Source: Actinomycetota bacterium (GTDB lineage Bacteria > Actinomycetota > Acidimicrobiia > Spongiisociales > UBA11373). From it: DNA of 62,809 bases. This document shows, piece after piece, positions 24,643 through 34,630 of the stretch. The notes under the pieces are model-generated. The model saw only the letters and a program-made list of their open reading frames with translations. It was not told the DNA's origin and did not search any database. Each line of letters opens with the position of its first letter. Within the stretch, counting starts at the first letter, position 1. The stretch lies in assembly GCA_020444505.1 (NCBI GenBank), contig JAHLKU010000001.1, positions 1 to 62,809 of the forward strand, in the 5' to 3' direction. Both the position numbers and the translations under genes were made by a program.

Positions 24643-25929
24643 ATGGCGGTGGGCATCGGCATCGTGGGTGCGGGCACGGTCGGCGGGACGCTGGTCCGGA
24701 GGCTGATCGACGAGCACGACGCGCTGGAGGCCAAGACCGGCCTCGACCTCGAGGTGCGGCGGGTCGCCGTCAACGACGTCGCCAAGGAGCGGCCGTTCAC
24801 GGTGCCCGACGGGGTGCTCACCGGGCGGGCGCTCGACCTGGCGGACGACCCCTCCGTCGACCTGGTCGTCGAGGTGATGGGCGGCACCGGGGTGGCGGCC
24901 GAAGTGGTGATGGGGGCGCTGCGGGCCGGCAAGCCGGTCGTCACCGCCAACAAGGAACTGGTCGCCGCCCGCGGCCCCGAGCTGTTCGACGCCGCGGCCG
25001 CCTCCGGGGTGTCGCTGCTGTTCGAGGCGGCGGTGGGCGGGGGCATCCCGATCATCCGCCCGCTGTGGGAGACGCTCGCCGGCGAGCAGGTGCGGCGGAT
25101 CCTGGGCATCGTCAACGGGACCACCAACTACATCCTCACCCGCATGAGCGAGGACGGAGCCTCCTATGCCGACGCGCTCGCTGCAGCCCAGCGGCTCGGC
25201 TACGCCGAGCCCGACCCGAGCGCCGACGTGTCCGGGGCCGACGCCACCTCCAAGGCGGCCATCCTCGCCGGGCTGGCGTTCGGCACCTGGATAGAGACGG
25301 CCGCCGTCCACCGTGAGGGCATCGAGGGCATCGCCCGCGCCGACGTCGCCTTCGCCGCGGAGCTGGGCTACGTGGTGAAGCTGCTGGCCGTCGCCGAGCG
25401 CACCGGCGGCGGCGTCAGCGCCAGGGTCCACCCCGCCCTCGTGCCCCTCCACCACCCGCTGGCAGGCATCCGGGGCGCCACCAACGCCGTGTTCGTCGAG
25501 GGACCTTCGGTGGGCGAGCTGCTCTTCGCAGGTCCCGGCGCCGGCGCGGGGCCCACCGCCACCGCGGTGCTGGGCGACGTGGTGGACGCGGCGCGGGAGC
25601 TGCTGGCCGGGGCGCAGGTGGCGCCCAGGATCCGGCTGGCCGCCGCCTCCGGTGTGGCCGACTTCGGCGCGATCCCCACCAAGTGGTACGTCAGGCTCGA
25701 GGTGGCCGACCGGCCCGGGGTGCTGGCGGCGGTGGCCGCCGCCTTCGGCGATCACGGCGTCAGCATCAAGTCGGTGCGCCAGGAGGGCCGCGGCGACCGG
25801 GCCACGCTGCTGGTGGTGACCCACCGCGCCGCAGAGGCGGACCAGCAGGCCGCCGTCGCCGCCATCGGGAACCTCGACGTGGTCGCCGAGGTCGGGGCTG
25901 CGCTGCGGGTGGAGAGCGACGAGCCGTGA
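24643..25929 (+). CDS. hom: Homoserine dehydrogenase
   Basis: 428 residues. It reduces aspartate semialdehyde to homoserine in threonine and methionine synthesis. N-terminal [12 protein letters not shown] is the NAD(P) site, [12 protein letters not shown] and [15 protein letters not shown] are the catalytic-domain signatures, and a C-terminal ACT domain (about 348-425) suggests threonine feedback. The ATG probably starts a leaderless transcript. Its stop overlaps the GTG of thrC. No thrB follows. Confidence 0.95.
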   Translation: MAVGIGIVGAGTVGGTLVRRLIDEHDALEAKTGLDLEVRRVAVNDVAKERPFTVPDGVLTGRALDLADDPSVDLVVEVMGGTGVAAEVVMGALRAGKPVVTANKELVAARGPELFDAAAASGVSLLFEAAVGGGIPIIRPLWETLAGEQVRRILGIVNGTTNYILTRMSEDGASYADALAAAQRLGYAEPDPSADVSGADATSKAAILAGLAFGTWIETAAVHREGIEGIARADVAFAAELGYVVKLLAVAERTGGGVSARVHPALVPLHHPLAGIRGATNAVFVEGPSVGELLFAGPGAGAGPTATAVLGDVVDAARELLAGAQVAPRIRLAAASGVADFGAIPTKWYVRLEVADRPGVLAAVAAAFGDHGVSIKSVRQEGRGDRATLLVVTHRAAEADQQAAVAAIGNLDVVAEVGAALRVESDEP

Positions 25930-26951
25930 CCGCCTGGCCCGGCATCATCGAGGCGTACCGCGACCGCCTGCCGGTGAGTGACGCGACGCCGGTCGTGACC
26001 CTGCAGGAGGGCGCCACGCCGCTGGTCCCGGCGCCGTACCTCAGCGAGCAGGTGGGGCGGCGGGTGCTCCTCAAGTACGACGGGGCCAATCCCACCGGCT
26101 CGTTCAAGGACCGGGGGATGACGCTGGCGGTCTCCAAGGCGGTCGAGGAGGGGGCGACGGCCGTGGCGTGCGCCAGCACCGGCAACACGTCGGCGTCCGC
26201 CGCCGCGTACGCCGCCCGGGCCGGCATCGAGTGCCTGGTGGTGCTGCCCGCCGGCAACGTCGCGCTGGGGAAACTGGCGCAGGCCATCCGCCACGGCGCC
26301 ACGGTGGTGGCCGTGGACGGGTCGTTCGACGACGCCCTCGAACTGGTGCGGAAGGTGACCGCCGAGCGCCCCATCGTCCTGGTGAACTCCCTCAACCCCT
26401 ACCGCATCCTCGGCCAGCAGTCGGCGGCGTGGGAGGTGCTCGACGCCCTCGGCGAGGCCCCCGCCGTCCACGCCCTGCCGGTGGGCAACGCAGGCAACAT
26501 CACCGCCACCTGGAAGGGGTACCGGTCGGCGGGGGCGGCGCCGGTGATGTGGGGCTTCCAGGCAGCGGGTGCCGCCCCGCTGGTGCACGGCGCACCGGTG
26601 CCGCACCCCGAGACGGTGGCCACCGCCATCCGGATCGGCTCCCCGGCGTCGTGGGACGGGGCGATCGCCGCCAGGGACGGCTCGGGCGGCCGCATCGAGG
26701 CCGTCACCGACGACGAGATCCTCGGGGCGTACCGCCTGCTCGCCGCCAGGGAGGGGGTCTTCGCCGAGCCGGCGTCGGCCGCCTCGGTGGCCGGAGTCCT
26801 CAAGTACCGCGGCGACCTGCCCGAAGGAACCGTGGTCTGCACGCTCACCGGGCACGGCCTCAAGGACCCCGGCACCGCCATGGACGGCGTGCCGCAGCCG
26901 GACCCGATCCCGCCCACCGTGGAGGCGCTCGCAGCACACCTCGGCTGGTAG
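25926..26951 (+). CDS. thrC: Threonine synthase
   Basis: 341 residues, a short PLP-dependent threonine synthase converting O-phosphohomoserine to threonine. The PLP lysine is in [22 protein letters not shown] and [13 protein letters not shown] bind phosphate and cofactor. The GTG at 25926 overlaps the hom stop (GTGA); the open-frame extension to 25683 is a shadow. The usual third gene, thrB for homoserine kinase, is absent from the window. Confidence 0.95.
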   Translation: MTAWPGIIEAYRDRLPVSDATPVVTLQEGATPLVPAPYLSEQVGRRVLLKYDGANPTGSFKDRGMTLAVSKAVEEGATAVACASTGNTSASAAAYAARAGIECLVVLPAGNVALGKLAQAIRHGATVVAVDGSFDDALELVRKVTAERPIVLVNSLNPYRILGQQSAAWEVLDALGEAPAVHALPVGNAGNITATWKGYRSAGAAPVMWGFQAAGAAPLVHGAPVPHPETVATAIRIGSPASWDGAIAARDGSGGRIEAVTDDEILGAYRLLAAREGVFAEPASAASVAGVLKYRGDLPEGTVVCTLTGHGLKDPGTAMDGVPQPDPIPPTVEALAAHLGW

Positions 26952-26966
26952 CCAGGGAATGCGGCC

Positions 26967-26995
26967 TTTGCCGTCGGGGTTGGAGCGTCTACACT
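26967..26995 (+). promoter_or_regulatory. Promoter of the transaldolase-rho transcript
   Basis: TTTGCC, 17 bases, TACACT, in the 141-base gap after thrC. It predicts a leader of about 90 bases ending in GGAGG before the TTG start. Confidence 0.6.
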
Positions 26996-27092
26996 GTTCC
27001 CCGGTCGGGCTCCCCGCCCGGCATCTCCCATCGGAAACAGGTCCCTCGCGGCGCCGTGCGCCCGGCCGGACCTTCCCTCACTGGAGGCACCG

Positions 27093-27758
27093 TTGAAGCT
27101 CTTTCTCGATACCGCCCACCTCGCCGATCTCGAGACCGCAAAGGGGTGGGGCATCCTCGAAGGGGTGACCACCAATCCGTCGCTGGCGGCCAAGGAAGGC
27201 CTCGAGTTCGCCGATCTCGTCAAGGAGATCACCGGCCTCGTGCCCGGCCCCGTCTCGGCGGAGGTCACCGACGAGACCGCCGACGGCATGGTCGCCCAGG
27301 GCAAGGACCTGGCCGCCATCGCCGAGAACGTGGTCGTCAAGGTGCCGATGACCCGTGAGGGGGTCACTGCGGGCAGCCGCCTCGTCGAGGCCGGCATCCC
27401 CATCAACGTGACGCTGGTGTTCTCGCCGGCACAGGCCATCCTGGCCGCCAGGATCGGGGCCACCTTCGTGTCGCCGTTCCTGGGCCGCGTGGACGACATC
27501 GGCAACGACGGCCTCGGCCTGCTCCGCCAGATCGTGGAGATCTACGCCGTGCAGGGGTACGAGACCGAGGTGCTGTCCGCCAGCCTGCGCCACCCCCAGC
27601 ACGTCGTGGAATCCGCCCGCATCGGCGCCGACATCGCCACGATGCCCTTCGCCGTGATGGACAAGTTGTTCAACCACCCGCTGACCGACATCGGCATGGA
27701 GCGCTTCGCCGCCGATTGGGAGGCCTACCAGCAGGCGCTTGCCGACAAGCGCAGCTGA
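27093..27758 (+). CDS. Transaldolase / fructose-6-phosphate aldolase family (short type)
   Basis: 221 residues, matching the short TalC/FSA group: FLDTAHL, GVTTNPSL and a Schiff-base lysine K83 in VVKVPMT. These enzymes transfer dihydroxyacetone units in the pentose phosphate pathway or cleave fructose-6-phosphate; the two activities cannot be separated from sequence alone. Start TTG at 27093 with GGAGG five bases before it. It lies where thrB is found in mycobacteria, between thrC and rho. Confidence 0.88.
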   Translation: MKLFLDTAHLADLETAKGWGILEGVTTNPSLAAKEGLEFADLVKEITGLVPGPVSAEVTDETADGMVAQGKDLAAIAENVVVKVPMTREGVTAGSRLVEAGIPINVTLVFSPAQAILAARIGATFVSPFLGRVDDIGNDGLGLLRQIVEIYAVQGYETEVLSASLRHPQHVVESARIGADIATMPFAVMDKLFNHPLTDIGMERFAADWEAYQQALADKRS

Positions 27759-27779
27759 ACCGACGCCCGAAAGGACGCC

Positions 27780-29369
27780 ATGATCACTCGAGCCAAGCTG
27801 CAGGAGAAGACCCTCGACGAACTGCGGGCCATCGCCGCGTCGTTGGAGGTCCCCGATCACGAGACGCTGCAGAAGACCAAGCTCATCGCAGCCATCGTGA
27901 ACTCCGACGGCTTCGAGGCGAGCACCGAGCCGGAGCCGGTCGACCTGCCGGCCGCCGAGGTGCGCCCCGCCGAGGGCGACGCCGCGTCCAACGGCGAGTC
28001 GAAGGACGCCGCGTCCGGCGCCGCCAACGGCGAGCCCAGGGGCGGCGCCAAGGCCAAGCCCAGGGCCGACGACGACGGCGACGACGACGACGGCGACGAC
28101 CGCCCCAAGGGCGGCCAGGGCAAGGGCGGCCAGGGCCAGCAGGGCCAGCAGGGCCAGGGCCAGCAGGGCCAGCAGGGCCAGGGCCAGCGGAAGCGACGCA
28201 ATCGGGGCGGCCGCGGCCAGCAGCAGGACTACGACGAGAGCGAGCTCGAGGTGCGCGAAGGCATCCTCGACATCCTCCCCGAGTCGTACGGCTTCCTGCG
28301 GGTCACCGACTACAAGCCCGGCGACAAGGACGTCTACGTCTCCGCCAGCCAGGTCCGCAAGTTCGGCCTCCGCAAGGGCGATCTGGTGAGCGGCCCCATC
28401 CGCCCGCCCCGCTCCCAGGAGAAGTTCCCGGCGCTCACCCGCATCGAGAGCGTCAGCGGCATGTCGGTGGAGGACGCACGCAAGCGCCCCAAGTTCGGCG
28501 ACCTGACGCCGCTGTTCCCCGACGAGCGCCTCCGTCTGGAGATCGACGGCGAGCCCAACCACATGCTCGCCCGGATCGTCGATCTGATCGCCCCCATCGG
28601 CAAGGGCCAGCGCGGGCTCATCGTGTCGCCGCCCAAGGCGGGCAAGACCACCGTGCTGAAGGAGATCGCCAACGCGATCACGTCCAACAACCCCGAGTGC
28701 CACCTGATCGTGGTGCTGGTGGACGAGCGGCCGGAGGAGGTCACCGACATGCAGCGCTCGGTGAAGGGCGAGGTCGTCTACTCGACCTTCGACCGCCCTG
28801 CCGAGGAGCACACCCAGGTGGCCGAACTGGCGCTGGAGCGGGCCAAGCGGCTCGTCGAGATGGGCACCGACGTGGTGATCCTGCTCGACTCCATCACCCG
28901 CCTCGCCCGTGCCTACAACCTGGCGACGCCTGCCAGCGGCCGCATCCTGTCGGGTGGCGTGGACAGCACCGCTCTCTACCCGCCGAAGCGCTTCTTCGGC
29001 GCCGCCCGCAACATCGAGGAGGGCGGCAGCCTCACCATCCTCGGCACCGCGCTGGTGGAGACCGGCTCGCGGATGGACGAGGTGATCTTCGAGGAGTTCA
29101 AGGGCACCGGCAACATGGAGTTGCGGCTCGACCGCAAGCTCGCCGACAAGCGGGTGTACCCGGCCATCGACATCCCCGCCTCCGGCACCCGCAAGGAAGA
29201 GCTGCTGTTCACCAGCAGCGAGCTTGCCCAGGTCTGGAAGCTGCGTAGGGTGCTGATGGCCCTGCCCGAGCCCGCCGCCGGGCTGGAGCTGCTGATCGAC
29301 CGGCTGAAGAACGCCAAGTCGAACAAGGAGTTCCTGGCCGAGGTGGCCAAGAACACTGCCAACGGTTGA
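27780..29369 (+). CDS. rho: Transcription termination factor Rho
   Basis: 529 residues, a hexameric RNA-dependent ATPase that ends transcription. The N-terminal Rho-N domain (about 3-42) is followed by a disordered insert: acidic run (97-107), Gly/Gln tract GQQGQQGQ (111-136) and basic [10 protein letters not shown] (137-146). The cold-shock-like RNA-binding domain begins near 155, and the ATPase core has PPKAGKTT and DERPEE. The ATG has AAAGGA upstream. Actinobacterial Rho proteins usually carry such inserts, which strengthen RNA binding. Confidence 0.97.
   Translation: MITRAKLQEKTLDELRAIAASLEVPDHETLQKTKLIAAIVNSDGFEASTEPEPVDLPAAEVRPAEGDAASNGESKDAASGAANGEPRGGAKAKPRADDDGDDDDGDDRPKGGQGKGGQGQQGQQGQGQQGQQGQGQRKRRNRGGRGQQQDYDESELEVREGILDILPESYGFLRVTDYKPGDKDVYVSASQVRKFGLRKGDLVSGPIRPPRSQEKFPALTRIESVSGMSVEDARKRPKFGDLTPLFPDERLRLEIDGEPNHMLARIVDLIAPIGKGQRGLIVSPPKAGKTTVLKEIANAITSNNPECHLIVVLVDERPEEVTDMQRSVKGEVVYSTFDRPAEEHTQVAELALERAKRLVEMGTDVVILLDSITRLARAYNLATPASGRILSGGVDSTALYPPKRFFGAARNIEEGGSLTILGTALVETGSRMDEVIFEEFKGTGNMELRLDRKLADKRVYPAIDIPASGTRKEELLFTSSELAQVWKLRRVLMALPEPAAGLELLIDRLKNAKSNKEFLAEVAKNTANG
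28134..28190 (+). repeat. rho: 24-base tandem repeat inside rho
   Basis: Two exact copies of a 24-base unit (itself built from GGCCAGCAG steps) plus a partial third, encoding the Gly/Gln tract. Copy number could change by slippage without shifting frame because 24 is a multiple of three. Confidence 0.8.
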
Positions 29370-29385
29370 GCGAGGAGACCAGACG

Positions 29386-29646
29386 TTGAAGACCGACATC
29401 CATCCCGAGTACGGAGAGACCACCGTCACGTGCTCGTGCGGCAACACCTTCACCACCCGCTCGACCGCGGTGGGGGAGATGCACGTCGAGCTGTGCAACG
29501 AGTGCCATCCCTTCTACACCGGCAAGCAGAAGCTGGTGGACTCCGGCGGCCGCGTGGAGCGTTTCCAGCGGCGCTACGGCCGGAAGTCGTTCACCACCGA
29601 TGCCAAGGGCGACGAGGAGGCCCCCGAGGCTCCCGCGGAGTCCTAG
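29386..29646 (+). CDS. rpmE: 50S ribosomal protein L31 (zinc type)
   Basis: 86 residues: L31 with the zinc-binding cysteines C16, C18, C37 and C40 (CxC and CxxC), thus the C+ form. A charged C-terminal tail ([11 protein letters not shown]) is longer than usual. TTG start at 29386 with GGAG upstream, 16 bases after the rho stop. Confidence 0.95.
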   Translation: MKTDIHPEYGETTVTCSCGNTFTTRSTAVGEMHVELCNECHPFYTGKQKLVDSGGRVERFQRRYGRKSFTTDAKGDEEAPEAPAES

Positions 29647-29692
29647 TGCTCCTGCCCCGAACGCCCGCTGCCGCCCCGGGGCGGAGCGCGAG

Positions 29693-30625
29693 GTGAGCCG
29701 CCCACCGGGAGCAACCGTCGGCGGCCAGGCCGTCATCGAGGGCGTCATGATGCGCGCCCCGAACGCCTGGGCCGTCGCCGTCCGCCGCCCCGACGGCGTC
29801 ATCGAGTCCGTCGCCAAGGACCTGCCCCGCCTGTCGGCGCGGTCGCGCTGGGCGCGGGTGCCGTTCGTGCGCGGCGTCCTGGTGCTGGTCGAGTCGCTCA
29901 GCCTGGGCATGCGGGCGCTGTCCTGGTCGGCCCGCAAGGCCGGCGAGGAGGAGGACGAGGAGATCCGCACCCGCGACATCGCCTGGGCGATGATCGTGGC
30001 GCTGGTGTTCTTCGTGGCGGTGTTCATGGTGCTGCCGCTGCTGCTGGCCCGCGGGGCAGAGCGCCTCATCGGCATCGACAACTCCGTGCTGTTCAACGTG
30101 GTGGACGGCGTGGTCCGGGTGGGCCTGTTCGTCGGGTACATCTGGGCGATCGGGCGGTCCGCCGAGATCGCCAGGGTCTTCGAGTACCACGGCGCCGAGC
30201 ACAAGACCATCCACGCCTACGAAGCCGGCAAGCCGCTGCAGGTGGACCAGATCCAGCCCTACAGCCCGCGCCACCCGCGCTGCGGCACCAACTTCCTGCT
30301 CATCGTGGTGCTCATCGCCCTTATCGTGTTCACCGCGCTGGGGCGCCCCTCCTGGCCGTGGCTGATCGCCAGCCGGGTGGTGCTGGTGCCGGTGATCGCG
30401 GGGTTCGCCTACGAGGTGCTCAAGGCGGCCGCCGAGACCGCCTGGCTGCGGCTGGCGTCGCGGCCGGGCATCTGGCTGCAGCGACTCACCACCCGCGAGC
30501 CCGATGCCGGGCAGGTGGAGGTGGCCATCGCGTCGCTGCTCGCCGCGCTCACCGACGACGAGCGGCGGGCGGTGGAGGAGCGGGGCCCGATCGCCCCCGG
30601 CGCGCTCGCCGCGGAGACGGGATGA
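29693..30625 (+). CDS. DUF1385 (YqhQ-like) membrane protein
   Basis: 310 residues. N-terminal [22 protein letters not shown] is the DUF1385 signature, [14 protein letters not shown] follows the second helix, and about four helices are visible. Function unknown; Gram-positive relatives affect cell-surface or magnesium-linked stress. GTG at 29693 with GGAG about ten bases upstream. Its stop overlaps the prfA ATG. The rpmE-DUF1385-prfA order is common in Firmicutes and actinobacteria. Confidence 0.85.
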   Translation: MSRPPGATVGGQAVIEGVMMRAPNAWAVAVRRPDGVIESVAKDLPRLSARSRWARVPFVRGVLVLVESLSLGMRALSWSARKAGEEEDEEIRTRDIAWAMIVALVFFVAVFMVLPLLLARGAERLIGIDNSVLFNVVDGVVRVGLFVGYIWAIGRSAEIARVFEYHGAEHKTIHAYEAGKPLQVDQIQPYSPRHPRCGTNFLLIVVLIALIVFTALGRPSWPWLIASRVVLVPVIAGFAYEVLKAAAETAWLRLASRPGIWLQRLTTREPDAGQVEVAIASLLAALTDDERRAVEERGPIAPGALAAETG

Positions 30626-31704
30626 TGGACCCCGGTCTCGTGGGACGCCTCGAGGAGGCGGAGGCCGCCCTGGCCGCCGCCGAGACCGAGATGGCCGCCC
30701 CCGAGGTGGCCTCCGACCCGTCCCGCTACGCCGAGGTCGCCAAGCGCCACTCCGAACTGCGGCCGGTGGTGGCCGCCTTCCACGCCCTCAAGGACGCCCT
30801 CGCCGAGGCGGCCGAGGCCGCCGAGATGGCCTCGGGGGAGGACGACGCCGAGATGGCCGAGTACCTCGAGGCCACGGCGGAGGAGAAGACGGCGGAAGCG
30901 GAGCGCCTGGAGCAGCGGCTCCGGGTGATGCTGGTCCCCAAGGACCCCAACGACGAGAAGGACGTCATCATCGAGATCCGCGCCGCCGTCGGCGGCGACG
31001 AGGCCGCGATCTGGGCGGGCGACCTGCACCGCATGTACACGCGGTACGCCGAGACCAGGGGCTGGGGCATCGAGCCGATCTCCGGCTCCGAGTCGGAGGC
31101 GGGCGGGTTCAAGGAGGTCACCTTCGCCGTCAAGGGCACCGGCGCCTACAGCCGCCTCAAGTACGAGGCCGGCCCCCACCGGGTGCAGCGCGTGCCCAAG
31201 ACCGAGTCGCAGGGCCGGGTGCACACCTCCATCGCCACCGTGGCGGTGCTGCCGGAGGCCGAGGACGTGGAGGTCGAGGTCCACGACAACGACCTGGAGA
31301 TCGACGTGTTCCGCAGCACCGGGCCGGGCGGCCAGTCGGTCAACACCACCGACTCAGCGGTCCGCATCACCCACAAGCCGACCGGCATGGTGGTCACCTG
31401 CCAGGACGAGAAGAGCCAGCTGCAGAACAAGCTGAAGGCCATGCGGGTGCTGCGGGCGCGGCTCTACCAGATCGAGATGGAGCGCCGCAACGCCGAACTG
31501 GCCGCCGACCGGCGGGCCCAGGTGGGCACCGGGGAGCGCGCGGAGAAGATCCGCACCTACAACTACCGGGAGAACCGGGTGACCGACCACCGCATCGGGC
31601 TCACCATCCAGCGGCTCCCCGACATCCTCGAGGGCGACCTCGACGAGTTCATCGACGCGCTCACCCTCGACGAGGAGGCCCGCCGCCTCGCCGAGGGCTC
31701 CTAG
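30622..31704 (+). CDS. prfA: Peptide chain release factor 1
   Basis: 360 residues. RF1 releases proteins at UAA and UAG. The GGQ motif is in [14 protein letters not shown]; the N-terminal coiled domain is alanine-rich. ATG at 30622 overlaps the upstream TGA (ATGA). Its own stop overlaps by four bases the convergent SRPBCC gene, so the usual neighbour prmC is displaced by five kilobases of minus-strand genes. Confidence 0.96.
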   Translation: MMDPGLVGRLEEAEAALAAAETEMAAPEVASDPSRYAEVAKRHSELRPVVAAFHALKDALAEAAEAAEMASGEDDAEMAEYLEATAEEKTAEAERLEQRLRVMLVPKDPNDEKDVIIEIRAAVGGDEAAIWAGDLHRMYTRYAETRGWGIEPISGSESEAGGFKEVTFAVKGTGAYSRLKYEAGPHRVQRVPKTESQGRVHTSIATVAVLPEAEDVEVEVHDNDLEIDVFRSTGPGGQSVNTTDSAVRITHKPTGMVVTCQDEKSQLQNKLKAMRVLRARLYQIEMERRNAELAADRRAQVGTGERAEKIRTYNYRENRVTDHRIGLTIQRLPDILEGDLDEFIDALTLDEEARRLAEGS

Positions 31705-32384
31705 CCCCCGGCGCCTGCCGCCCGCTCCGCCAGGCGCTTGATCTCGCGCAGCATCTTTCGGCTCATCACGAACGTGACGGCCTCGATCGGGAACCGCCCG
31801 AACGCCAGCCGCACGGCCAACCCGCCGGAGTAGTCGCTGCGGCCCCGGGTGAGCAGCCGGGTGCCCCCGGCCGCGCCCGGCAGGACGGCGAACTGCCACG
31901 TGGACATGCCCCACGACTCGGCGGCGTCCATGTCGGCCGGGGAGCCGAAGAGCACGAGCGCGCGCGGCGGGTCCGCCACCTCGACGCGCATCGGCGGCGC
32001 CGTCGGGTGGAGGTACACCTGGTCGCCCGGCTCCGGGTGCTGATGCTCGGGCAGGATCTCGGTGGTGTTGGTGATCCTGCACCCGAACAGGTTCTCGAGC
32101 GTCTGGTAGGTGTAGAAGCCGCCGCGCCGCTGCCCGATCTGGGCGACCCACGGCCAGACCTGCTCCGGCGGCGCCGCCACGTCGATGCCGAGCGTGTAGG
32201 CCCACTTCGGCTCCGGCACGAGGTCGTCGCCGGGGAGCGGGTCGCCGGCCTCGCTGCCGCGGGTGCCCCAGCGCAGCCGCCTCCTGCCGATGAACGGGGT
32301 CGCGAGCAGGTGCCAGACGACGAGGCCGGCGCCCTCGAGCGCGGAGAGCACCCCGACGCCGGGGGAGCGTTCACCTGTGGTCAT
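31701..32384 (-). CDS. SRPBCC (START-like) domain protein
   Basis: 227 residues with the polyketide-cyclase/dehydrase SRPBCC fold, a deep hydrophobic pocket: [22 protein letters not shown] is the first helix and strand, and a membrane-proximal segment lies at the N-terminus. The ligand is unknown. The ATG at 32384 has GAGGAACC before it. It is in line with the F420-type reductase, stop to start 15 bases apart, so the two are probably co-transcribed and could act on one lipophilic compound. Confidence 0.78.
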   Translation of the reverse strand: MTTGERSPGVGVLSALEGAGLVVWHLLATPFIGRRRLRWGTRGSEAGDPLPGDDLVPEPKWAYTLGIDVAAPPEQVWPWVAQIGQRRGGFYTYQTLENLFGCRITNTTEILPEHQHPEPGDQVYLHPTAPPMRVEVADPPRALVLFGSPADMDAAESWGMSTWQFAVLPGAAGGTRLLTRGRSDYSGGLAVRLAFGRFPIEAVTFVMSRKMLREIKRLAERAAGAGG

Positions 32385-32399
32385 GGTTCCTCCTCGCCC

Positions 32400-33038
32400 T
32401 CATCCCGCACGATCTCGCCGGCTCCGGCGCCGCCCCATCCACCATCGCAGGCCGAGCGCCGCCACGACGGGCCACCAGACCCAGGCCAGGTCGCCGGGGC
32501 CGCCGGGGGCGTCCTCCCGTTCGATCGGGCAGATGCGCAGCAGCCGGTAGGAGGCGGTGGCCTCGGCGAGCGCGTCGTCGTCGGCGACCCGGGCGTCGAT
32601 GCCGAACACCCGGCCGGCGAAGCCCGAGTCGGCGATCACGCGCCGCAGGACGGCGAGGCGGTCGGGGGAGTGGGACGCGTCCTCCGCCCGCGCCGTCCAC
32701 CGCCCGTCGGGCAGCCACACGGCGATGTCGGGGGCGGCCAGCACGTTGCGGTACCAGTCGGTGCGGGGGCCGAAGCCGGCCAGGCAGAACAGGTCGGGGC
32801 CGCACCGCGTGAAGTTCACCGGGGTGCGGTAGCGCGTGCCGGTGCGGCGGCCGGCGTGCTCGATCACCAGGATGCGGCCGAAGCCCGACGGCCACACCTC
32901 GGCGAAGCGGCCCAGCCCCGTGCGCCACAGCAGCAGCATCCAGCGGTTCATGTCCCGGAAGGCGTAGCGGAGGCGGTCGAGCGACCCCCCTTCGAGCAGG
33001 CGCCGGTAGCGGGGGGCGATCCCCGCCGGTGTGGTCAT
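32400..33038 (-). CDS. Deazaflavin (F420)-dependent nitroreductase family protein with C-terminal helix
   Basis: 212 residues. GRRTGTRYRTPVNF and the later DWYRNVLAAP are the signatures of the Ddn/FDOR-A family, split beta-barrel enzymes that use F420H2 to reduce quinones or nitro groups, or act on fatty acids. Residues about 185-203 (DLAWVWWPVVAALGLRWW) form a hydrophobic helix with a basic tail (GRRRSRRDR), so the protein is probably tail-anchored to the membrane. It implies F420 in the organism; no F420 synthesis genes are in the window. Confidence 0.82.
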   Translation of the reverse strand: MTTPAGIAPRYRRLLEGGSLDRLRYAFRDMNRWMLLLWRTGLGRFAEVWPSGFGRILVIEHAGRRTGTRYRTPVNFTRCGPDLFCLAGFGPRTDWYRNVLAAPDIAVWLPDGRWTARAEDASHSPDRLAVLRRVIADSGFAGRVFGIDARVADDDALAEATASYRLLRICPIEREDAPGGPGDLAWVWWPVVAALGLRWWMGRRRSRRDRAG

Positions 33039-33122
33039 GGCGACAGTGGACCTCGCCGCCCCCTCCGCCGCCAGGGTCGAACGGCGGCTTGTCGGCGGGG
33101 CCTCCTGTGCTCCCCGGACGCG

Positions 33123-33148
33123 GTGGAGGGCCCCGGAGGGCCCTCCAC
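33123..33148 (-). terminator. Hairpin downstream of the subtilase gene
   Basis: GTGGAGGGCC-CCGGAG-GGCCCTCCAC, a perfect ten-base-pair stem with a six-base loop, 24 bases past the stop of the S8 peptidase. There is no T-run, as for most hairpins in this genome. Confidence 0.6.
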
Positions 33149-33171
33149 TCGGTCGCGGGGTCGGGTGGCCG

Positions 33172-34533
33172 CTACGGCGTGGAGGACAGCGCGGCGTCGG
33201 CCGTGATGAGGCCGCTGCCGGTGGCGTCGGCGCCCCAGCACACGGGCTCGAGCGAGCCGGTGTTCGGGTCCACGACGTCCAGGCAACCGGCGCCCATCGG
33301 GATGGCCGCGGTCTCGAGGATGCTCTCGACCTGCGCCTGCGTCAGTGTGTCGTTCTTCTCCATCATCAGCGCCGCGATGCCGGCCACATGGGGGCTGGCC
33401 ATCGAGGTGCCGCCGAGGTAGTAGTACGACAACTGGCCGCGGTTGACCTGGTACGGGCCCACCACCCAGGAACCGGGGGCGGCCACGTCGAGATCCTGGC
33501 CGGGCAGCGCACGGGACGAGAAGTCCGCGATGTAGTAGTCCTCGGGGTAGAAGCCCTCGGGCACGTCGAGCGTGTACCACCACGAGGAGGCGTACCACTC
33601 GTACTCCCAACCGCTGGCGGCCACCGAGATCACGGGCTCGTAGGCACCCGGGTACCCCATGCCTGCGGCGCCCTCGTTGCCGGCGGACGTGACGATGATC
33701 ACGCCCTGGGCGATGGCGTAGTCGAGGGCGGCCTGCTCCACCGCGTCCAGTTCGGGGCCGCCGAGGCTCATGTTGATGACGACCGGCGAGTCGGCCAGCG
33801 GGCCGGCCTTCAGGTCGCCGATGTAGGTGATGCCGGCGGCGATCACCGACGACCACCCCGACCCGTTCTGGTTCAGGACCTTGACGGGGATGACGGTGGC
33901 CTTCGGGGCCACGCCGTTCACCGGCGTCCCGCCCAGGTCGAAGCCCAGGATGGTGCTGGTGACGTGCGTGCCGTGGCCGTTGACGTCGTGCTCCCACTTG
34001 TTGGGCTGCTCCGACACGTTGCCCTTCTCGCCGCCACCGCCGCCGAACGACGCGGCGTACTCCTCGGCGATGCGCTCCTGCGGGAAGTACTGCCGCCAGC
34101 TGTCGAGCAGGCCGGTGTCGAGCACCGCCACGTACACGCCGGTGCCGTCGTAGGGGACCTGACGGTTGTCGAAGCCCCAGTCGGTCACGTTGATGGCGTC
34201 CAGGTCCCAGGTGCTGAGACCGTCGGCGAAGGCGTCGACGAACACCGTGTCCACCGGTGCGCCGTTGCGCTCGGCATCCGGGTTGACGGCCGCCACGAAC
34301 GGCAGCGCGGTGATGTCGTCGACCTTCGACTCCTTGGCGGTCATGAACACGGCGTCGATCTCGACCAGCGTGTCCTTGACCTTCCCGTAGTCGCCCAGCT
34401 CGGCGACGATCGTGTCCGATACGTCGGTGTTGAGCAGGACGTTCAGCTTGACGTTCTTGTCGGCCGACGCCGGGGCTGCCATCAGCCCCACGATCAGTCC
34501 GGCAAGTGCCAGGAGGATGGCTCCCTTCCTCAC
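33172..34533 (-). CDS. Secreted subtilisin-like serine peptidase (S8)
   Basis: 453 residues from the GTG at 34533, which has AAGGAG upstream and gives a clean signal peptide (MRKGAILLALAGLIVGL...ASA); the ATG at 34554 adds seven residues. A short propeptide domain (about 25-95) precedes the catalytic domain with D139 (VLDTGL), H187 (GHGTHV), oxyanion N286 (AGNEG) and S377 (GTSMASPH). Likely secreted and self-processed. Asparagine/tyrosine-rich patches occur near the end. It precedes an S9 peptidase on the same strand. Confidence 0.92.
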   Translation of the reverse strand: MRKGAILLALAGLIVGLMAAPASADKNVKLNVLLNTDVSDTIVAELGDYGKVKDTLVEIDAVFMTAKESKVDDITALPFVAAVNPDAERNGAPVDTVFVDAFADGLSTWDLDAINVTDWGFDNRQVPYDGTGVYVAVLDTGLLDSWRQYFPQERIAEEYAASFGGGGGEKGNVSEQPNKWEHDVNGHGTHVTSTILGFDLGGTPVNGVAPKATVIPVKVLNQNGSGWSSVIAAGITYIGDLKAGPLADSPVVINMSLGGPELDAVEQAALDYAIAQGVIIVTSAGNEGAAGMGYPGAYEPVISVAASGWEYEWYASSWWYTLDVPEGFYPEDYYIADFSSRALPGQDLDVAAPGSWVVGPYQVNRGQLSYYYLGGTSMASPHVAGIAALMMEKNDTLTQAQVESILETAAIPMGAGCLDVVDPNTGSLEPVCWGADATGSGLITADAALSSTP

Positions 34534-34630
34534 CTCATCTCTCCTTCGACCCATGAGGGTCCTCGACGATTCGCGACGCGCGGCGCCGCGAAGCGCTCAC
34601 TTCAGCAGATCGCGGCCGGACGTGCAGGCG

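Noticed and set aside
29666-29684. CCGCCCCGGGGCGG palindrome before the DUF1385 gene
   Set aside because: Short self-complementary GC runs of this size are expected by chance here; no loop or T-run supports a terminator.
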